NCBI GenBank assembly: GCA_025201805.1
Contig: MU619256.1
Coordinates: forward strand, 118,343 to 182,342
Length of the DNA: 64,000 nucleotides
Direction: 5' to 3'
Origin: Parasitella parasitica
Lineage: Eukaryota > Mucoromycota > Mucoromycetes > Mucorales > Mucoraceae
In this document: positions 23,545 to 36,300 of the stretch, in pieces
How the letters are laid out: each line of letters begins with the position of its first letter
How positions within the stretch are numbered: position 1 is the stretch's first letter
Made by a program: the position numbers and the translations under genes
Notes under the pieces: generated by a model
What the model saw: the letters and a program-made list of their open reading frames with translations, nothing else
What the model was told of the DNA's origin: nothing
The model's database searches: none

Positions 23545-25389
23545 TTAATCACCAAGAACTGCTGATAAACCAGGGACATCGCGCAATTCCATAGAGGTTA
23601 CACCTCGGGAATCGGCTTGCGAAAGAAGAGGACCTACGCTAAGCTCTCTCCAAGACTCCCAGACAAGACAAACGTCTTTTCTTGCTTTTTCTGACAAAAC
23701 AATGCACCCAATGGCATCGTAACCACCCGCTAAACATGTCATGTCAGTATACAGATACCCCTCCTTGCTAATTCACTTAATTTTTACCTCCTGGAACAAC
23801 AGCCATGGCAACACCAGGTACATTTGTGCATTCATTCAACAGGTGCGTCTGTTCCTTTGGTTCAATTGGAACGCTGGATAAATCGCCCATCATTCGCATT
23901 AGCGAGCGAACATGGCCAGCGTCGTTGGCCAGTGCTACGAACTCTTCCGCGATGATTCCAGGAACAGTGTGCCATTCGCTGGACTTTAATTGAGAGCATT
24001 GAATCAGAGTGTCATTGTATAATTTGGCATCTTGCTGATGATGTGCGGCAAGTTGGCGGAAATGCTGCTCAACTAGAGAGTTGTATGTACCTAATTCGTC
24101 CCAGAGAGCATCAGCTGAACGTGTGTCAATCAACAATGGAGATGAATTTGTCAATGCCTAGCGTAAAATAGATTTCTATGCTTGCGAATTTACCTTCTTC
24201 AGGCTTTGATTTCTTCCAAGCCAATACTTTTCCAACCAAAGTGGGTGTATGACTGCCAGCATCAATGTCTGCCAACATTAGATGGAAACCTGGGGGTAAT
24301 TGGAATGGAACAACATCATTGTCCCAGCTAGATATGCGCACATTTGAATATTCTTGCGTTACACACATAGCAGAATGTCACTTTACCTCTGGTTGTGAGC
24401 ATCCAATGCATCTGAAAGTACTTTGGAGTTTACATGTTCATCCTGGTCGATGCAAGAGAAAGGAGATTATATATACGTGCATTCTAATATGCCTTCCTCC
24501 CTTCCGTGGTAATATTTACCATAATTGGGGTCAAAATCGCTGGATTGAATCTCTTGTATCTGTGGCTACCCCAGACAGCAGATGACACGTCAAACCCACT
24601 TCCCACTTTACCCTGAGCAAAACAATGAACGAATTGAGCAACATTATGGATCAGCACCTTGTCGTTTTCAACAAGGGATTCGTTGACAACTTTGAAATGG
24701 AGCAACAATGCAGCAACTAAAGAGGTTGTCAGTGCAGCAGAGCTTCCAAGGCCTGTTTTATGTACGGTCGACAGTGTAGCATGTGTCTTGCAAAAGGGGT
24801 CGAGTGAAGCTAATGCATCTGCAGTATTTGAAAGGTGTTTTGCTTCCAACTATTGTTAACGAGCTTGGGGGTTTAGATGAATTACAAACCTCCAACTGAT
24901 CTACAAGTTTAAATTTACCTGAGCACGTTGGGAGTAAAAGTCGTTGTCCCCCACAATTGTCACTTGAATGCCTTTGCTCAACAACCGATTTAATTGCTCT
25001 GCGCCAATTCTTTCTAGAACTACATGCAATGTAAATTTCAAGCATGTTTCTACAAACTTATTGCTGCTTTCAGTGGTTCTATTTGCGTTGAATTAGGTTT
25101 CAGGGATCATCGTACAGCGAAAAAAAAAAAAAAAAAAAATAGCATACATGGCTTTAAATTCGAGCTTGTCACTATGACCAGTTGTTTTATACTGCCAGGT
25201 TGCTTCTTCAAACTGAGGTGAGTGTACAGTGAGGGTACCTGCAGCACCGGTATACTCGGGTTTGATCACAGTATAGAATCTAGCTGATGTGCCAATAACT
25301 AAACCAGTGTAGGCTTGTTCTAAAACCAAATAGCCACCAGTCAAGAGCACTTTACCCGGGGCTGAAGCAATAGTATAGCTCGGAGTCAT
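23545..25389 (-). CDS. ERG8: Phosphomevalonate kinase
   Basis: Seven exons, complement(join(23545..23729,23788..24114,24194..24327,24387..24442,24520..24849,24919..25078,25148..25389)), give 477 residues. The enzyme phosphorylates 5-phosphomevalonate to the diphosphate in the mevalonate pathway leading to sterols and isoprenoids. It is a GHMP kinase. The N terminus has SAPGKVLLTGGYLVLE, the ATP-binding GLGSSAALTTS loop is at ~167-177, the KVGSGFDVSSAVWGS block follows, then WDNDVVPFQLPPGF and DIDAGSHTPTLVGKVLAW. The C terminus has PGAGGYDAIGCIVL, the third GHMP motif. For the junction after KPEE I chose the acceptor at 24115-24116, giving KPEEADALWDEL as in homologues; a nearer AG would leave a 33-36-nt intron and break the frame. 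One intron ends in an 18-nt poly(T) stretch in the sense orientation. Confidence 0.93.
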
Positions 25390-27266
25390 TCCAGTGCCAA
25401 GGTAATAATGTGAAAGAGGAACAAGACGCGAAATATATTTGCTTGTGGAACTAAATAACTAGAAGCGCCTGTCCAATGGGCCAATAATGTGAATGATTCA
25501 ACTCAATGGATGAAATAAGCATTATACCTCGCAATTGGAAAGAAACATTTTTCTGGTGAGAGGGGAACCTTGTAAAATAATCATAGGCGAGTAAAATATG
25601 GTGTTATTATGCAAATATAACATAATACAAGTGAATATCGCTGATTTATAAATTTATAGATATGTCAAAGTACACAATAAATGTATTTTTTTAACATGCT
25701 TAACTGGGTAAGAATTATACACAATTTCTCATATGGTGTTGGTGGTTCTAGCGTATTTTTACAGATGTATGTTCGGTAGCAAAAAGGATTGTAGATTGTT
25801 GATGGTAAATGCACCAATACGGGTTCCTTAGGGTCGTCTGTGTAGCATATCTCTCAGTTTTCCTTCTCAAGTGTCTTGGCTAAACTGATTACGTTCTCTT
25901 TGTTACAAAAAAAAATACAAAGCGCTGGTTCCTTTGTGATGGTCAACATAGCAAAGGATATAAAAGAGAAAGTAAAGGGCATAACAAAAAGTAATAACAA
26001 AAATGACCAGGTATAACACAGGTAAATAAAAATTTTGTTTGTATGAAGATTTATTAATAAATCTTTGGCTATTAAACACAGGGTAAATTATCAGAACTCT
26101 TCGTCTTTAATTTGAAGCGGTAAATTCATACCTCGAATCAATGTATATGTCCAATCAATAAAGAAAATAATTTTATATGAATCTAGAATGTATGTGGCAA
26201 ACTTTACTTCATTTCATATCATATACAAGGTGACCTATAGCAGTTTATTGATTGGATCCTTTAGGATGATTGTAAATTGGGTCGTCTATTTTGTGAAGGC
26301 TTTGATAGTTTCTGTGACGCTTCTTATTGGAGAAGTTTACCATAGTTTATAGCTCCCACATGAGAACAATTTGTTTGGAACAAGACGAGGTTTCAGCAAT
26401 TAGATCCTCTCTTTTAGGCAGTGTTTGTTTATCTGAAAGAGCCATCCCCAGGCAAATAAGAGTGTAAAATTGGAATGTAAAAAGCGCAAAGCGCAAAGCG
26501 CATAAGGGTTTTAATTAGCCAGAGGCACTGTGCATAATTCAAATGTTTTTACTTTTCTGATCTTGGAGCTTATTGGTTTTCATTTTGATTTGTATACCAT
26601 TATGAAAGAAAAGAAATGGTTTGGAATATCTCCCATGATGTCTCTGTGGCGTATATACGTAAATATCGCCGAATGTATCATGACAATCTTGATAAGGCTG
26701 CTCCATGAGGATGATGGTACTTGACCAATGATTATTTGAATTTTAGTTGGCTTATTCTCGCTCGTGAACATCGGATGCACTATTTGCTTTTTTAAGCACC
26801 TTAATTTATCATTGATCAAGTTGTCATTGCTCGAGATCATTCAGTCGTCGTTTTTTAAGCATTGTTTACTTATCAATGTACAAATGGCGTGTGTTCATCA
26901 ATTAGCTCCGAAATGTGCTCAAGCACTCAAGATTTCAGAAACGCTTTTGCAAGATGGTGTAAAATGTAAAAGGCAATTGGTATACAAACTTTTGTTCACA
27001 GACAAGACATGTTGAAGGGTACAAAAAGAAGAGAAGAGCATGCATTTTACTTCTCTCCTTAATTTGAGGAATAGTATCAAACATTTGATTACCGCGCTCG
27101 ATTGATATAGTCAAGAAGTTTGAGGTTGGACAAACAGCAAACATGTTATATTTAATTCTAGGGGTTACATGTACAAAACACTTTCTTCTTGTTCTGCTTC
27201 TTCTCTCCTCTTTATTTTTCTCTATCTCATTTTAACTTTTTTTTTTCTTTCTTTTTCTGCTGGAGA
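25390..27266. other. Intergenic between divergent ERG8 and RhoGEF genes
   Basis: About 1.9 kb without a supported gene. Several open frames of 60-86 codons are present but lack family features or start context. A CAAAGCG triplet repeat (cgcaaagcgcaaagcgc) lies near 26486-26502. The last 80 bases before the RhoGEF ATG are strongly CT-rich, as in many fungal promoters. Confidence 0.5.
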
Positions 27267-29086
27267 ATGTCTATTGATGTTTGTAACAATTCGATCTTCT
27301 TGAAAAAAGCAGCGGCAGCGGCAACAGCAACAGTATCGAAAAATGACAGTACTAAAGAAACAAAAACAACAAAAAAGAGCAGGTCGTCTTCGTTCAGCAA
27401 GCTTCAGACATTAGTTGCATCTGTATCAAGACGAAGGTCTAAGCAAAAAGCAGCATTGGAGAGTAAATCGAATGCCTGCGTGCCTTCACCTCAACCTCAA
27501 CCACAACCTCAACCACAACCTCAACCACAACGACCACAACGACCACAATCACCGCCATCAAACTTAAAGTTACGACCCTCCGTGTCAGCAAGGCCGATTT
27601 CACAATTCTTCTTTCCATCGATAAAAGAGGAAGAAGATGTAGCTGCAAACAGAGCGACAATGACACGACAGATATCATTTTCGCCACCACCACCATCACT
27701 GCAACAAAAACAACAACAAACAAAAAATCGGCAGCTCAACCGACACTCCCTCGCGATAGACCTTATTGATCGACAGCAAAACGAAGAAAGTGTTTCCTCA
27801 AGTAGCTCATCCAGATCATCTTCGTTAAAAACGATAAGACTGTTGGACGATTTTGCCATTAAAGAAGAGGATGAAGACGAGGAGTTCATCAATACAGTCC
27901 AATCAGATATTAATGTGTCTTCAATGTCGATTAGAAAAGACTACTGTCTCGCTCGCTCCACATCATCCCAGATTAAAGAAAAGAGGCTGTCAGGCGTAGT
28001 CAATGTAGCACGAGCTCGTACTGTATTAGGGTTAGATTCACTAAAATCAAAAGAAACCCGAGCAATCCATGTATGGCAAAATACGATTACACAACTTTTG
28101 TCTACAGATCTTGATCAAGATTGTATGTTCGATAACGATAAAAAAGAATTATATAAAATGTTAACACATCCAGCATTAGTGGTGAGTTTTCTTGCACTTT
28201 TCATAGACACACCATAACTAAACATTTCTCTCAATTATTGGCTCCAAGCCGGAGGATACCCTAGAACGCCAAAAGTTCGTGCGACAATCATCAACAAAAG
28301 ACCTTGCCATGATTAGATTCATATTGAATGAGTTGATAGAGACAGAAAAATCTTACAACCAGCTGTTGGCGCTGATACAAGATGTAAGGTTTATGTGTCA
28401 TTCCTACATCATACATGCTAAACGTTTGTTTGCAGAGGTATATGCGCCCCATGTTGGCTGCTTCTCGAGCAAAAGACCCTCTTGTTAAATCGGCAGACAT
28501 TCCAATCCTATTCAATCATTTACCAGAACTGCTCCAGCTTTCTGATAAATTGCTACAATCATTCGAATCAACCAATAATGTCGGCCATATATTTAGGTCC
28601 TTTGAATCCAGCTTTGTTGTGTTTTTGAAATACGCCATGCATTATAGAGCAAACATCAAAACAATCAAAAGAGCCTGTAGCAATGTACTGTTTATTAAAA
28701 TAGATCAGGTATGTTTGTAGTAAAAACAAAAAGGAGATTACAGAAAATATAGAAAATATATACTAATTAGGCATATTATTATGCGTGTCCCCGCAGGAAA
28801 ATCTTTCCCGAAGAGATACAAATCGACTTGGCATGTCAGATTATCTCATTGCACCTATCCAAAGGATACCCAGATTCATTCTGCTGATAAAAGGTAACAG
28901 AAAACCTTTGTATGTTTTTGCTCCTACTCATTTCTTTCAGATTTGCAAAAATATGTTCATCCGATGGATACAAACTACGTCGAGCTGGATTTAGCATTGA
29001 AGATTTTGACTGGTTTGGCTGTTGCAATGGACTATGCACAAAACAAAGCACCACCACCGTCTCGTCCATCTATGGGAACACTTTAA
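27267..29086 (+). CDS. Dbl-homology (RhoGEF) domain protein
   Basis: Five exons, join(27267..28181,28249..28383,28436..28708,28797..28893,28941..29086), give 521 residues. RhoGEFs load GTP on Rho-family GTPases that steer polarity and the wall. The DH domain covers residues ~325-500: AMIRFILNELIETEKSYNQL (the CR1 region), VLFIKIDQ-type helices, then the CR3 signature MSDYLIAPIQRIPRFILLIK, followed by DLQKYVHPMDTNYVELDLAL. The N-terminal 300 residues are low-complexity: Lys/Thr-rich, a Pro-Gln hexanucleotide repeat (27490-27545), Ser runs and an acidic patch. After the DH domain only ~20 residues remain, so there is no PH domain. Four GT-AG introns all join in frame. The usual DH-PH tandem is therefore incomplete; the stop at 29084-29086 lies in a clean exon. 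Confidence 0.87.
27490..27545 (+). repeat. Coding CAACCT/CAACCA hexanucleotide repeat (Pro-Gln)
   Basis: An in-frame tandem of hexamers encodes a Pro-Gln tract followed by RPQRPQ in the RhoGEF N-terminal region. It is likely length-polymorphic. Confidence 0.85.
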
Positions 29087-31248
29087 ACATACACATACAC
29101 ACATATATTTGCATTATTTGTATCATATTCATATCAAAATAAAGCCCTTATCATATTTGTCAAGCAACTGTTATGTATCATGTACATTCAAATGCAACCC
29201 TCAAATGTGTCTGGTTGTAATTTGTATCATGTAGACTTTATATCGCTAACGTATGTAGCATTTCTATGTGTTGTATGCAGTTTGCTTTGTTTTTTTTTTT
29301 TTTTATTTTACCCTTTTTCATCACTAATCCTTTTTCTGCAAATGCATTTCCCCTTGTTGTTGACAAATAAATTAGCATTTGAGTTGGACTTTAGGGAAAC
29401 TTGAATAGCTGTATTTTATGACAAGTGTGTCATTAAACTCTTGATTCCAGTTATTCTCTGTGTTTGTACCATTTACGCTCAAATAGTGATCACATCATTA
29501 TATGATTCAATGAAGTTTCCAGAATTTGTTTTCGTATGAGATAAATACTATTTTGCTCAACTGAGCTATTTCATCTCCTTATTCTGCTGTATCTTATATA
29601 CATAGGAGATCAGGAGGCATTTACGCGTTTCAGCTCATGTATTACTGCTATCGCTGAAAAAGCCAGTGTAGAGGAGGCATTTGCGATTTTGCGAAGGCTG
29701 TGCTCCTGTGATTCGTTTGTCAAGATGAATCCTGCTTTATGGTATTATTGTTGCAGTTAGTGCAAATATAATAATAGATAATAGGGTGTATGTGTGGTCC
29801 GATTATACATATTAAGCATTTATCACTGACTATTTTTTCAATTCTTCTGAGCTTATTATTACAAACTGTCTTCAATGCACAGCTTTCTCTTGTAATTGGA
29901 AGTTTGTAACCTGTTTACGCAAAGAACTTTTACCAATCAATGCACCGCGCCACTGATGTCCTTAACTGCCCATTCTTTTTGTTTTAAATAAAAAAAAAAT
30001 ATGAATGGGATGCAATGTGAGCATTTAAGAAGGGATCATTGCTATTTATACAATCGATTATGAGAGCCCAAGGATGAAAAGGATTAAACATCAACCGATG
30101 CCTTCAGACCACTTTGAAATTTACGAATGTAAACTTAGTATTTGATAGGCAATAAATATATTCTATGTACAGCCAAATCTGCAAATTCTAGTTTTTTTTT
30201 CCAGGCGATTTAAAAAGCCAGGTATATTGAATCATTTGTATTGCAAAGAATAACAATTTTTTCGTGTCAAAATTAACGACTTTATTGTATTACTTGGCTG
30301 CTTCGTTAGAATCTGAACTTGAACAGAGTGCAGCGTAAGATGTTCACTCATGCCAGCAGGACACAGCTTCATAAAACATCTGCTATTCGAAAAGGAGCGT
30401 AATCTAGGTTTTGATCTAAGAATCCCTGTTGTAAGTGGTGCTTTAGACTCGTGTCGAGTAAGACCAGCTCTTGCTGTTTGGGTCAATTGCTGGGAATTAC
30501 ATTACAAAGTCTAGCTGGATGAAATGTCAAACAGTACAATTGGTCAATAGCGCAATTTGATCTATAATATCATCGACAATACAGTTACCAAATAAATGTT
30601 TTCAAAACAAGGCCAGCAAAAGACTGAATACTTGATATAATATCTGCTATTGACAGCTTTGTTTTACTTTAACTGATAGCCGTTACCCAATATAGACTAC
30701 GAGAACGAACTTTGATCAAGTCTTTCATGCTCTTACTCTGGATCACTTTATCCAATAAAAAGTCAAGCCACAGCTCTTCAATACTGCTTACACTCTACTA
30801 AGGACAAACTCAATTGATATGGCCTCAATGCAACATAAATAGTATGATATCCACATCTACTTCTCTAGCCTTAGTCATGAATTATGCTACTCTGGTAGTT
30901 TAATACAAAGATTCTCGTAGTCAAAACCGCAAATTTACATCGATTTTTTTTTTTTGCAGAAACACAGCTATTTCATCTGTCCTCAGTATTTCTCATAGCA
31001 ACTAGTGTTTTGATGATTTGTATCGGACACAGTAGTTATCAGAAAAGCATAGTCACAACACACCTCTTCCTTTGTCCGTACGCAAAGATGTATGCATATA
31101 TTCTACAGATATAGGACAACAAAACGATTGGCGCTGCGGTAATTTTGCTTGGATATTTTTATTTCGTATAGATATAATCAATTTTTGCTCATGACAATAA
31201 ATGTCCAAAATTGTAGGTTATAATGATAGTATAGTGATCACAGCGTAA
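29087..31248. other. Intergenic, about 2.2 kb
   Basis: No complete gene is supported. It holds the RhoGEF 3' flank, one coding-like island (29605-29760, listed separately) and AT-rich DNA. An 83-codon frame on the minus strand at 30232-30486 lacks an ATG near its start and known features. Confidence 0.5.
29605..29760 (+). other. Coding-like island, possible exon or gene remnant
   Basis: This 51-codon open frame has protein-like composition: EAFTRFSSCITAIAEKASVE, then EAFAILRRLCS, then SFVKMNPALWYYC, ending in TAG. It reads like two amphipathic helices. An acceptor-like TATATACATAG lies just before it, but no upstream exon is found. It may be a transposase or gene fragment. I do not recognise the family. 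Confidence 0.3.
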
Positions 31249-32711
31249 TTAGTCCCTGGGCCAAACTTCCAATTCCTTGTAACCGTCGATAATCTCACTC
31301 AATTTCTCTGTTGTCAACAAGGGGACTGAGTAAGTGAATCCGGTGTCACGTTCGATTTTGGATCCGTCAACAGAAAGGGTATTGTTATACAGCAACTCCT
31401 TGTCGATGTAAGGCGACAATGGCGTAACCACAATGCCATTTTTACGAACAAGTTCTGCCCATGGTGCCAAGTGTTTTTCATTGACAACGTCAATAACAGA
31501 GTCCAAGTTGAGCTAGGGAAACAAAGAAAAAGGAGCGTTTAATTTTCGAAATCTGATTAAACACGTAACGCAACACAGCGGACTTTACCTTTGCAAAAGA
31601 AGACACCACATTACCATGGTAACCGGTTTTTATATTGAAAATAAGTTCCAAACGCTCGTTGATAGTTTGCTGATCTGTGCCCTGTTTATCTGCTAGGTTG
31701 AAAATAGGCACTTGGCCTGAAGAGCCGATACTGTTGTCGGTGTACCACTGTGCCAAATGCCAACAGGCCCTTGATACGTCGTTTACATGAACCGTGTTAA
31801 GTTTTAAATCTTTTGACCAAAGCAATTTCATTTCTTCATCAAGGTATTTGTAGATCCTGCCGATAATCAAACGTGGTGCTATACGGACAAAACGATGTAA
31901 CATAAATAAACCACACACAAAGACGCTATAAACACAACTTACTCAGGCCTGAAAGAGCACCAGGACCGTAAACAACAGCAGGACGAAGGATAATCAGGTT
32001 TATGCTATTGCACACATGTGAATGCCTTTTCAGAGGAACTGCGTTTGCGTCTGTCTTACCCTTTAATCTTTTTCAGCTCTTCTTCTGCTTTGTATTTGTG
32101 TTTGGCGATGACTGTCCAAGGATTGATTTTTGACGATTCTGTAGAGGCTTCCTGCAGTAGTAAAGCAAGCCAAACAGTAAGCAATCCAACGTCGACCAAT
32201 GCAAAGTTATAAAAATAAAAATTAATAATTAAAAGCTCACCTGGCTGCTATCGTACACTTCAGCAGTGGACATTTCAATAAAGACTTTTACGTTTCTTTT
32301 CGCTGCTTCCTTTGCGCAATTGACGGAGAGATTGAAAATACGTTCCTGATAGATTTCAGGTACCTGGGAATACTTTGTTTCAGCAGCAAAATTGAAGACA
32401 TAATCAAACTGTTTGCCGTCTTCCCTATCAAAGCATGCCGCAATAGAAGCTAGAGCACGTGTTAGGTGTGCCATGTACATGTACATATGTGGATTTCTTT
32501 GTTTTACCTTGGTTGATCAGATTGGTCTGTCTGAATTCTACTTTGGAAAAGTCGCTTTTAAATGTCTCTGACAAGTACGCTGTTTGTGGAAGCATTTTAT
32601 CAGCAACTCGGATGTCTGCCACCAAGTTGTTTGTTGATAAATAGTGCACAAAGTTTCTCCCAATGAAACCAACACCGCCTAATACCAGCACATTAACCTT
32701 TTCATCTTGAG
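31249..32711 (-). CDS. NAD-dependent epimerase/dehydratase-like (extended SDR) protein, 5' end missing
   Basis: Six exons are visible, complement(join(31249..31512,31589..31878,31943..32004,32060..32151,32241..32449,32508..32705)), about 371 residues; the sequence runs into an N gap at 32712. It is an extended short-chain dehydrogenase. VNVLVLGGVGFIGRNFVHYL is the Gly-rich Rossmann motif. FDYVFNFAAETKYSQ is the NNAG-like strand. EMSTAEVYD with a downstream WTVIAKHKYKAEEELKK gives the Ser/Tyr-x3-Lys region, in which the usual YxxxK is seen as HKYKAEE rather than a perfect match. LIILRPAVVYGPGA is the substrate-side block. The substrate is unknown. A likely acceptor (CTCAAG) sits just before the first coding base, so the start exon lies in or beyond the gap. 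All junctions are phase-consistent. Confidence 0.82.
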
Positions 32712-32741
32712 NNNNNNNNNNNNNNNNNNNNNNNNNNNNNN
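32712..32741. other. Assembly gap (30 N) next to poly(A)
   Basis: The N run is followed by about 21 A (poly(T) on the coding strand of the SDR gene). It hides the 5' end of that gene. Confidence 0.98.
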
Positions 32742-33394
32742 AAAAAAAAAAAAAAAAAAAAAGAAAGAGAGACAAATCCCCACTGTCCGGAGAAGAGGTC
32801 TAACCCAGCTGAAAACACCAATGGTGCCTTTGTAACACAACCGCTTAAACAGTTTTGTGTGGTTTGCGTGGAAGGAGTTTGGGTGTGAAACTTTATATAA
32901 ATCCATAGATTCTTTGATCTACGGGGCCTGTATCTACATATGCACATATCTTTTGGATCAGATTTGAAGAAACTGTAAAAGACGACATGCCATTTCACAC
33001 CTATGGCGCTGTACCACAGACATCCAACTGTGCAAATGACGCACGGCTTATATAATTTGTACATGACAAAGCTATGTAATCAAGATTTGAGGCTTTCTAA
33101 CCTCAGCAATGTTGATGTATTATGGCAGTAAAACGAAGGAACGGTCAGAATGGTGCTATTTCCATCATCATCATATGTAACAAATAAACAGACTATAAAT
33201 ACACAAGTTGAAAAACCGTGTGATGTGTCCCCTTTTTTCCTGTCTTCTGCACCCATTGTAATAATTATATAGTGTATTTGCTAATTGTATAATATTATTA
33301 AGTCAATCAGTTTGGTGCGACTTTAACCTATTTTACCACATCATTATTGTGCATCTATTTTTTTTCCTCCCCTCCTCTTTCTTTCCTTTATTAC
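32742..33394. promoter_or_regulatory. Divergent region between the SDR gene and chitin synthase
   Basis: This interval must hold the SDR first exon and promoter on the minus strand and the chitin synthase promoter on the plus strand. A TTTATATAAAT TATA-like element lies near 32892-32902. The last 40 bases before the chitin synthase ATG are CT-rich (cctcccctcctctttctttc). Confidence 0.5.
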
Positions 33395-36300
33395 ATGAAT
33401 CCCTCCAATAACGTCGCTGCTGCTGCTGCTGCTGCTGCTACTTCTGCAGCGGGTCGTTCAACATCACTGCGACGAAACATGTCAAAATCATCGCAATCAG
33501 ATGCCAATAGACCCAAGAGACAAAAATCACTAGTGAGACCAGAGCGAGAGCGAAATGATCCAAACGGCCGTCTCTATCACTATCGCCAAAGAGCTGCTCA
33601 CGAGCCGGATCACAGCCATCCCAGCACGACTGGGAACCAGCCCCCACAGGCTCCACCCACATCAGCACGCTTAGAACGAAGAACGACCACGAGCAAACAA
33701 TTCCTCAGGCGCGGAAAGAGCATATTGGGCCGAGAAGAAAAGCAAGAGGACGAGCAAGAGATCCAGCAGCAAGAGACGGAATACAGCAACAGAAAATCGA
33801 GCTTATTTTCTGGATTCAGCCCTTGGATGACCTACTGTCGCATTCTAACGTGCTGCATACCAAAGCCTTTGCTTCGATGTGCGGGTAAGTGCCATTTGGT
33901 GATAAATATACTAGTAGTGATGGATTCATCAATTTCTCACATGCAAAAAAAAAAAAAAAAAAAAAAAAAAAGGAATACCTGATGGTCCTGCGCAGATGGC
34001 TTGGCGTGAAAAAATAGGCTTGGTTTCTTTCATCCTGTTCATTATGGGATGTGTTGGCTTTTTGACTTTTGGATTTACTCAGGCGGTGTGTCCCATTCCG
34101 CCTTTGAGTGTTCGTGGAGGCCAAGTGAGTCCAGGCTACCTGATTATTGCAGGTTGGGCCTACATGATGGCTGAATGGGAGCATCCGGTAGGGCCTAGCA
34201 ACGAGCCAACCAACATACTCTTTCCCCCAGTCAACGCTGGTGGCATGGATGCGACATTTTTATTTCAAACAAGTCAACCCGACTGTGCATCTGTGTTTAC
34301 GCCAATTCAAGGTGATCAGCAAATCTACTTTCCATGCCAATTGTTTAACCCAAATTCGACCATCCCACCTGACCCTTCCCAATTTACAAACCAAACATCC
34401 TGCCACCTAGTAGCAAATGCGCGCAATGTTTACAGCGGATTCCAGAGCCAAGGCGTGCCAAAATCTGCGGGTGGGTTTGATAAAGCAGCCCGGGTTTACT
34501 ATGACTGGAATGACGTTACAGCTGAAAGCTCGCTCAGTGTTTACAATGGGTATTTATTTCTATCTTTAGTTGATCTGCTGCCGGCATTAATCTTATCTTT
34601 TATTAGAAACGTGTTGAATCTGAAACTGTTATCATCGCTGCCACCCGCCTACTTTCAGACAAATGCAAACGGCCTGATTGCCGCCATCAAACAGGACGTC
34701 ACCCAGTTTTCAGGAAAGGACATTACCCGAATCATCAACGCAAACAGAGCAAACGACGAAGGCTTGTGGGAGCAGGAGGCACGCTGTCTGTCCGCAACCA
34801 TCATGGTAGGCTCGTTGGACACCATCAGCATCGGCTGCATGGCATCAGACATTGTGCTGTATGTCTCTTTGGCTGTCATTTTGGGCGTCATCCTCGTCAA
34901 ATTTGCGTTGGCTGTCATTTTTGGCTGGTTTTTGTCGTGGAAATTGGGAAACTTCAAAGAGGGCGAATCCTATGCTGCGAGAATGAAGCGCGAGGCAGAA
35001 ATTGAAAATTGGACAACCAACATGCAGGCCGCTGCTCCGCTGTCGAAACCTCGAATTCAGTCGCAGTTTTATGGCGCCGGCAGCAGCAAACGCAAGAGCC
35101 TGTTTCCTCAGACATCCCGCTTCACCCAGCCTTTGCACGGCTCCACCCGCTTTGATACCGAGAAAGTTGCAAATGCTTCAGCTGTCTGGAGAACCCCAAA
35201 TAGGTATTGTTTATTTTTTTTTTATTTTTTTTTTTATTTTTTGCCCAAGTGGTACATGAATTTACAAACAACAACACATCTATTCTTAGCGCTTTGGAAG
35301 GTCACGTGAATCGACAATCCATGATGTATGGCTTGGATGGAGCTGGCAGACATTCCTCGTACATGCTGGGCTCACCAGACGGCTACAATACCAGTAGATC
35401 GTCGTTTTACAACACGCCGTCAGCATCGGCTCGATTTTTGGGCGTTGATCCGCACGCTCGTCGCTCATCCATCACATCCTCTGACTTGGCAAGCAGCACC
35501 GACACGCACTCATCCGGGCCAGCATGTCCCTATCCCATCTCGCGTCATGCAGTGAGACAGCCTCCTTCAGACTACATGCCCTTTAATTTCCCCCTTGCTC
35601 ACACCATCTGTCTAGTGACATGCTACTCAGAAGGCGAGGCAGGCATTCGCATTACACTTGACTCCATTGCCACCAGCGACTACCCCAACAGCCACAAGCT
35701 CCTGTTGGTCATTTGCGATGGCTTAATCACCGGGGCTGGCGAAACCATGTCCACACCCGATATATGTGTCAACATGATGAGGGATCTGATCGTCCCTGCA
35801 AATCAAGTAGAGTCGTATTCGTACGTAGCATTGGCCGATGGCTCGCGGCAGAACAACATGGCCAAGGTGTATGCCGGCTTTTATAAATATGACGATACCA
35901 CAGTTGACAAGGCGCATCAGCAACGTGTTCCTATGATTACTATTGTCAAATGTGGCACCCCTGAGGAGCAGGAGAAAGCAGGCAAGCCGGGCAACCGTGG
36001 CAAGAGAGACTCTCAAATCATCCTAATGCAATTTATGCAGAAGGTCATGTTTGATGAGCGTATGACGACCATGGAATACGAGTTCTTCAACGGCATCTGG
36101 CGCGTCGCAGGCGTTCCTCCTGACGCGTACGAGATCGTTCTGATGGTTGATGCCGATACAAAGCTGTTTCCCGACGCACTTTCAAGACTTATATCATGTG
36201 CTGTCAAAGACCCTGAAATTTCAGGCCTTTGTGGTGAAACCAAGATTGCCAACAAGACAGACAGCTGGGTCACCATGATGCAGGTGTTTGAATACTACAT

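Noticed and set aside
24115-24193. Nearer acceptor (CTAG at about 24158) for ERG8 intron 5
   Set aside because: It gives a 33-36-nt intron and breaks the frame; the acceptor at 24115-24116 restores the conserved KPEEADALW.
26530-27015. Several short plus- and minus-strand frames between ERG8 and the RhoGEF gene
   Set aside because: Overlapping frames of similar length on both strands, AT-rich, with no motif or splice partners.
30232-30486. 84-codon minus-strand open frame with Arg/Ser-rich text
   Set aside because: No start codon context, no partner exons and no known family; could be chance.
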